Shown here: piece by piece, positions 5,252 through 8,477 of the stretch
Layout of the letters: the number at the start of each line of letters is the position of its first letter
Position numbering within the stretch: position 1 is the first letter of the stretch
NCBI GenBank assembly: GCA_029938505.1
Contig: JAOZUV010000070.1
Span: 1-8,477 of the forward strand
Direction of reading: 5' to 3'
DNA length: 8,477 nucleotides
Source: Bacteroidales bacterium
GTDB lineage: Bacteria > Bacteroidota > Bacteroidia > Bacteroidales > GCA-2711565
Made by a program: the position numbers and the translations under genes
Notes under the pieces: model-generated
What the model was told of the DNA's origin: nothing
What the model saw: only the letters and a program-made list of their open reading frames with translations
Database searches by the model: none

Positions 5252-6592
5252 ATGAATTACGATGAACGATTGAGAAATGTAACGGTTTTGGGTGCTGCCG
5301 GAAAAATGGGAAGCGGGATTTTATTGTTGACCGCTATTGAGATGGCAGACCTTAGCTTGAAACCCGAAAACAAGGGTAAACCGTTTTGTTTGAATGCCAT
5401 GGATCTTTCGCAGGAAGGCTTGGCAGGGCTATTACGTTATTTGAAAACACAAGTAACAAAAATCGCTGAGAAAAAAATTGTGTGGCTTCGGAAAATGTAT
5501 GCCGACCGTGCAGATTTAATCGAAAATGAAGAGATATTAAACCAATATGTTTTTGATGTTTTAAGCCTCGTACGTCCGGTAACAAAAGTTGAAGTGGCCT
5601 ATGAATCAAATCTAATTTTTGAGGCTGTTAGCGAAAACAAAGATTTAAAAGTTAAAATATTTACTCAAATTGATCAAAACAATCCCAACAAACCCTGGTA
5701 CTTCACTAATACTTCTTCGGTGCCTATCAATATAATTGACAAAGGAGCAAATTTAGGTGGACGTGTGTTAGGATTCCATTTTTACAACCCTCCTGCCGTA
5801 CAAAAATTGGTGGAGCTAATTTTACCTGAAAATCCGGTTTCGGGAATGGAAGATTTTGCAAAAGAATATGCAAAAAAATTGGGTAAAATTGTTGTTCCTT
5901 CAAATGATTATGCCGGATTTATTGGCAACGGACATTTTATGCGTGATGCTTTACACGCCATTACTGAGGTGGAGCAGTTGTCAAAAAACATGTCTTTTGT
6001 TGAAGCCGTTTATTGTGTAAATAAAGTTGCACAAGATTATTTGATTCGCCCAATGGGTATTTTTCAATTGATCGATTATGTTGGTGTTGATGTAGTTCAG
6101 TTTATTATGAATGTGATGAATCCATTCTTAAAGGACGAAGATTTACATAGCGATTTATTGGATAAAATGATAGATATGGGTGTTAAGGGTGGACAAAATT
6201 CTGATGGTTCGCAAAAAGATGGATTTCTGAAATATGAAAAAGGAAGACCTATTGCTGTTTTCAATCCTGAGTCAAAAAGTTATGTTGCCATAAATGAATA
6301 TCAGGAAAAATGTGATGCTGCTCTTGGAAAACATCCAAATCCAAAAATAAGCTGGAAATCAACCATTCGCAGAAAAGATAAGGATCAGGTATTTGCAGAG
6401 TTTTTTGCAACCATGAAATCCATGCCTGATTTTGGTGCTAAATTAGCAATGCAATATGGAAAACGCTCAAACGAAATTGGTCGATTACTTGTGAATTCTG
6501 GTGTCGCAAATGACGAAGCAGATGTAAATACCGTGATGTTAACAGGGTTCTTTCATGCATATGGACCAGTCAATGATTACTTTGTTTTTTAG
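5252..6592 (+). CDS. 3-hydroxyacyl-CoA dehydrogenase family protein, extended 446-residue form
   Basis: It should oxidise 3-hydroxyacyl-CoA to 3-oxoacyl-CoA with NAD(P)+ in the cytoplasm. The N-terminal Rossmann fold starts with V-L-G14-A-A-G17-K-M-G20, a GxxGxxG variant of the usual GxGxxG. The catalytic region shows N-T-S-S-V-P-I-N (153-160) and G-F-H176-F-Y-N-P-P with E188 in K-L-V-E-L-I, the His-Glu pair of the family. N226 in A-G-F-I-G-N corresponds to the conserved Asn. The helical C-terminal domain follows (R-P-M-G-I-F-Q-L-I-D, 266-275). Single-domain HBD enzymes have about 280-310 residues. Here the first Rossmann segment seems about 15 residues longer (between 30 and 50), and about 110 residues follow the point near 327 where such enzymes usually end. 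It is not fused to a hydratase, which is encoded separately just upstream. The extension has no motif I recognise. Cofactor preference is open because of the altered glycine motif. Confidence 0.88.
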   Translation: MNYDERLRNVTVLGAAGKMGSGILLLTAIEMADLSLKPENKGKPFCLNAMDLSQEGLAGLLRYLKTQVTKIAEKKIVWLRKMYADRADLIENEEILNQYVFDVLSLVRPVTKVEVAYESNLIFEAVSENKDLKVKIFTQIDQNNPNKPWYFTNTSSVPINIIDKGANLGGRVLGFHFYNPPAVQKLVELILPENPVSGMEDFAKEYAKKLGKIVVPSNDYAGFIGNGHFMRDALHAITEVEQLSKNMSFVEAVYCVNKVAQDYLIRPMGIFQLIDYVGVDVVQFIMNVMNPFLKDEDLHSDLLDKMIDMGVKGGQNSDGSQKDGFLKYEKGRPIAVFNPESKSYVAINEYQEKCDAALGKHPNPKISWKSTIRRKDKDQVFAEFFATMKSMPDFGAKLAMQYGKRSNEIGRLLVNSGVANDEADVNTVMLTGFFHAYGPVNDYFVF

Positions 6593-6631
6593 ACGATAGA
6601 TGTACAATGGACATTCGATAGTCATTTAATA

Positions 6632-7017
6632 GACATTCAGTGGTTATGAAACTCGAGGATTTAAATATTTATCAAATTTCGCTAAGCTTGGGAGAACAAG
6701 TTTGGAAAATTGTTGATAGATGGGAAAACTTTGAAAAATTCTCAGTAGGAAAACAATTGGTTACTTCTGCTGACTCAATTGCTGCGAATATTGCTGAAGG
6801 CTTTGGTCGGTTTCACTATAAGGACGCCAAAAACTTTTATTATTATGTTAGAGGTTCATTATTTGAGACCCAAACTTGGATTCAAAAATCAACGAATAGA
6901 GGATTAATTAATCAAGAAGAATCTGTAAAATTATTAAGTGATTTAAAAGATTTGGGTGTAAAGTTGAACAACTACATTAAAGCAACAGGTAATAAACAAT
7001 GAGTGTCCATGAATGTC
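6632..7017 (+). mobile_element. IVS-like cassette: four-helix-bundle gene bounded by an imperfect inverted repeat
   Basis: GACATTCA-G-TGG (6632-6643, the G unpaired) can pair with CCATGAATGTC (7007-7017), giving an 11-bp stem with one bulge that encloses almost nothing but the four-helix-bundle gene. A related GACATTC also occurs at 6610-6616. Complementary ends around an S23-type ORF are the layout of the intervening sequences in bacterial 23S rRNA, whose ends pair and are processed by RNase III. Here the cassette is between two metabolic genes, not in rRNA. No target-site duplication is evident and the true boundaries are uncertain. No transposase or reverse transcriptase is present. Calling it an inserted element is inference. 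Confidence 0.4.
6646..7002 (+). CDS. Four-helix-bundle protein (S23 ribosomal / IVS-encoded family)
   Basis: This 118-residue, helical, soluble protein belongs to the four-helix-bundle family (S23 or IVS type, related to Avd of diversity-generating retroelements). It begins with K-L-E-D-L-N-I-Y-Q-I-S-L. The diagnostic core is Q-L-V-T-S-A-D-S-I-A-A-N-I-A-E-G-F-G-R, followed by an aromatic-rich helix (N-F-Y-Y-Y-V-R-G-S-L-F-E-T) and a closing amphipathic helix. The ATG at 6646 is chosen over a GTG at 6640 because M-K-L-E-D-L is a typical family start and the GTG lies within the flanking repeat. Members form basic homopentamers thought to bind nucleic acid, but the cellular role of the free-standing ones is unknown. 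It sits 53 bp after the dehydrogenase and 91 bp before the thiolase, in the same direction, and has no evident link to acyl-CoA chemistry, which fits an insertion into an operon. Family assignment is firm; function is not. Confidence 0.9.
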   Translation: MKLEDLNIYQISLSLGEQVWKIVDRWENFEKFSVGKQLVTSADSIAANIAEGFGRFHYKDAKNFYYYVRGSLFETQTWIQKSTNRGLINQEESVKLLSDLKDLGVKLNNYIKATGNKQ

Positions 7018-7032
7018 GTTTGCGAAGCAAAC
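7018..7032 (+). other. Small perfect hairpin after the four-helix-bundle gene
   Basis: GTTTGC and GCAAAC pair over 6 bp around a GAA loop, directly next to the right arm of the cassette's inverted repeat. No U-tract follows, so it is more likely part of the element's structure or an RNA stability stem than a terminator. The rest of the gap to the thiolase (7033-7093) is AT-rich, and I see no sure promoter in it. Confidence 0.45.
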
Positions 7033-7093
7033 ATATGTCGACGGATGACAAAGAACTATAAAAGGTAAAAACGAATTTAATAAAATAAGAACG

Positions 7094-8341
7094 ATGAAGA
7101 AACTGAGAAAAAAAGTATATATAGCCGCTGGATTTAACACGGTCTCTATGGGAACGGGTCGGAGTGAATTTCATCCCAAAAAAGAACGTCCCGGATTAGA
7201 GCATTATATTGAAACTGCCGGAAAAGGAACCATTGCCCAGATTAATGATGCGGCAAATATTGATGAGGGTGTCATCGGAAATTTTATGGCTGCTCGTTTT
7301 AATAAACAGGCCAATCTGCCGGGATTTATTCCTTATATCGATGAAAAATTGCAGTGGAAACCAGCCATCAGCGTTGAAGGTGCTTGTGGGTCAGGTGGGC
7401 TTGCACTAGTTACCGGATTAAAATCAGTTTTGGCTGAAACAGCCGACTCGGTTTTAGTTGTAGGTGTCGAAGTTCAAAACACCATGAAAGCTCTCTATGG
7501 AGCTGATGTTTTAGCGGGTGCAGGATGGTATAAAACAAGAAAAGAAGGACACGCTTTTTTCTTCCCCGGACAATTTAGTAATCGTGCAGGAGCTTATTAC
7601 GAAAAATATGGTAAAGAATATGCCCGTGAGGGAATGAAACGTTGGTTTGTGAATGCTATTGAAAATGCTCGTTTATGCGAAACAGCTCAAGAATATGAAA
7701 ATAAGGTTTCTGATTTATATACGCTTTATGATAAGTTCAGATTAAATGGTGAAACATTTGTAGATAACCTCACTGTTTTGGATTGTTCAAAAGTTTCGGA
7801 TGGGGCTTCTGCCTTAGTTATGGTTTCGGAAGAAGGTTTGGGGAAATTGGGAATTAATAAAAAAGATGCCATTGAAATAATTGGTTGGGCACAAGTTGAG
7901 CGTAATATTACTAACGAACCTCCTGATTACACAGAAGTAACTGCTATTAAAAAGGCAGCAAAAGAAGCTTTAGATTCAGCAGGTTTGACCATTGATGATT
8001 TGGGAACAGTTGAAACTCATGACTGTTTCTCAATTGCCGGAATTTTGGGTGTTGAAGCTATTGGTTTTGCTGAACCCGGAAAAGGAGCTCAATTTGTTGC
8101 TGATGGACATACTGCTCGTGATGGAAAAATCCCTATCAATACAACCGGTGGTTTAATTGGTTGGGGGCATCCAACAGGAGCAACCGGAGTTCACCAGGCA
8201 GTTACAATCTGGGAACAATTAACGGGAAAAGCAGGACCTGCTCAAATCGAAATTAATCCTGATCGCCCTTACGGAATGACCATCAATATGGGTGGCGATG
8301 ATGTAACCGTGGTTGCGATGATTTATAAAAAAGCGGAGTAA
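7094..8341 (+). CDS. SCP2/SCPx-like thiolase (acetyl-CoA acyltransferase family)
   Basis: The 415-residue enzyme should cleave 3-oxoacyl-CoA with CoA, or condense acyl-CoAs in reverse, in the cytoplasm. The N-terminal half holds the nucleophile in V-E-G-A-C98-G-S-G-G. D-C-S-K-V-S-D-G-A-S-A (230-240) is the usual mid-domain motif. The C-terminal half has T-H309-D-C311-F-S where classical thiolases have NEAF, then G-W-G-H359-P-T-G-A-T-G. The last classical motif (CxGGG) is replaced by N-M-G-G-D-D-V with no Cys. The combination of HDCF, retained GHP and lost C-terminal Cys is the mark of the SCP2/SCPx thiolase group, so this is not an AtoB/FadA-type enzyme. It ends the set hydratase-dehydrogenase-thiolase, with a four-helix-bundle cassette just before it and a strong terminator just after. 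The start at 7094 gives M-K-K-L-R-K-K-V-Y-I, in which the first strand of the fold follows at once. Substrate range is unknown. Confidence 0.9.
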   Translation: MKKLRKKVYIAAGFNTVSMGTGRSEFHPKKERPGLEHYIETAGKGTIAQINDAANIDEGVIGNFMAARFNKQANLPGFIPYIDEKLQWKPAISVEGACGSGGLALVTGLKSVLAETADSVLVVGVEVQNTMKALYGADVLAGAGWYKTRKEGHAFFFPGQFSNRAGAYYEKYGKEYAREGMKRWFVNAIENARLCETAQEYENKVSDLYTLYDKFRLNGETFVDNLTVLDCSKVSDGASALVMVSEEGLGKLGINKKDAIEIIGWAQVERNITNEPPDYTEVTAIKKAAKEALDSAGLTIDDLGTVETHDCFSIAGILGVEAIGFAEPGKGAQFVADGHTARDGKIPINTTGGLIGWGHPTGATGVHQAVTIWEQLTGKAGPAQIEINPDRPYGMTINMGGDDVTVVAMIYKKAE

Positions 8342-8348
8342 AATATTT

Positions 8349-8384
8349 GGGGTGCAACCTTAAGGTTGCACCCCTTGTTGTTTT
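8349..8384 (+). terminator. Intrinsic terminator of the acyl-CoA operon
   Basis: GGGGTGCAACC (8349-8359) pairs perfectly with GGTTGCACCCC (8364-8374) around TTAA, starting 8 bases after the thiolase stop. TTGTTGTTTT follows. The long GC-rich stem and T-rich tail are those of a Rho-independent terminator in the plus direction. Confidence 0.88.
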
Positions 8385-8410
8385 GACAATTTGATGATGT
8401 GTTAATATTA

Positions 8411-8451
8411 AAAGGGATGTCGCCCTCAATTTTTGAGGACGACATCCCTTT
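8411..8451 (-). terminator. Long hairpin, probable terminator of a convergent gene beyond the window
   Basis: The bases 8411-8429 and 8433-8451 form a 19-bp inverted repeat with one mismatch around a TTT loop. The mismatch becomes a G-U pair in minus-strand RNA, and on that strand the stem runs into TTTTAATATT, so termination of a minus-strand gene to the right is the best reading. On the plus strand it could back up the terminator at 8349-8384. Bases 8452-8477 show nothing I can call. Confidence 0.65.
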
Positions 8452-8477
8452 CATGGATTGGTTTCAAATTAATTAAT

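Noticed and set aside
5352..5609. An 85-residue minus-strand open frame
   Set aside because: It lies wholly inside the dehydrogenase gene in another frame. The peptide shows no known domain, and the plus-strand enzyme motifs are clear.
6646..7002. Four-helix-bundle protein as Avd of a diversity-generating retroelement
   Set aside because: No reverse transcriptase, template repeat or adenine-mutated variable repeat is in the window. The flanks fit a free-standing S23/IVS-type gene better.
6943..7174. Two overlapping minus-strand open frames of 65 residues over the four-helix-bundle/thiolase gap
   Set aside because: Both overlap the ends of well-supported plus-strand genes. The hydrophobic run in one comes from antisense reading of Lys-rich and A-rich sequence.
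7209..7409. A 66-residue plus-strand frame inside the thiolase
   Set aside because: It is an out-of-frame shadow of the thiolase around its active-site Cys, with no independent support.

Overview
The window looks like a chromosomal segment of a Bacteroidota (Bacteroidetes) bacterium. The grounds are the AT-rich base composition, weak or absent Shine-Dalgarno sites, promoter -7 elements of the TAnnTTTG type, a SusC-like TonB-dependent receptor with an N-terminal carboxypeptidase-regulatory-like domain, a HYC_CC_PP family protein (a family I know from this phylum), and a free-standing four-helix-bundle (S23/IVS-type) gene. I cannot place it to genus.

Layout. Bases 2-304 hold the 3' end of a plus-strand tsaB gene (tRNA t6A synthesis). 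It is followed by a hairpin-rich convergent spacer (305-411). A minus-strand four-gene metal cluster then runs from 4222 down to 412. In transcription order it encodes a small secreted Cys-rich HYC_CC_PP protein, a TonB-dependent outer-membrane receptor with a Cys-Cys pair in its plug, a secreted heavy-metal-associated (HMA) domain protein, and a six-helix CDF-like cation transporter. In the transporter the usual HxxxD of helix 5 reads CxxxC, and the C-terminal cytoplasmic domain is missing. Every product carries paired cysteines. Together they could form a thiol-based path for a soft metal (copper is the first guess) from outer membrane to inner membrane. The metal and the direction of flow are inference.

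A 223-bp divergent spacer (4223-4445) carries a -7-like element for each direction. From 4446 to 8341 a plus-strand set encodes beta-oxidation or short-chain acyl-CoA enzymes: a crotonase-type enoyl-CoA hydratase, an unusually long (446 aa) 3-hydroxyacyl-CoA dehydrogenase, and a thiolase of the SCP2/SCPx-like type (HDCF motif, no C-terminal catalytic Cys). Hydration, oxidation and thiolysis, or the reverse direction, are therefore encoded side by side.

A 118-residue four-helix-bundle gene sits between dehydrogenase and thiolase. Its immediate flanks form an imperfect inverted repeat, so it looks like an inserted IVS-like cassette inside the operon. The set ends with a strong intrinsic terminator (8349-8384). 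A second long hairpin (8411-8451) is probably the terminator of a convergent gene beyond the window.

I saw no rRNA, tRNA, CRISPR array, transposase or phage gene. The best leads are the thiol-rich metal cluster, above all the CxxxC CDF-like transporter, and the IVS-like cassette within a catabolic operon.
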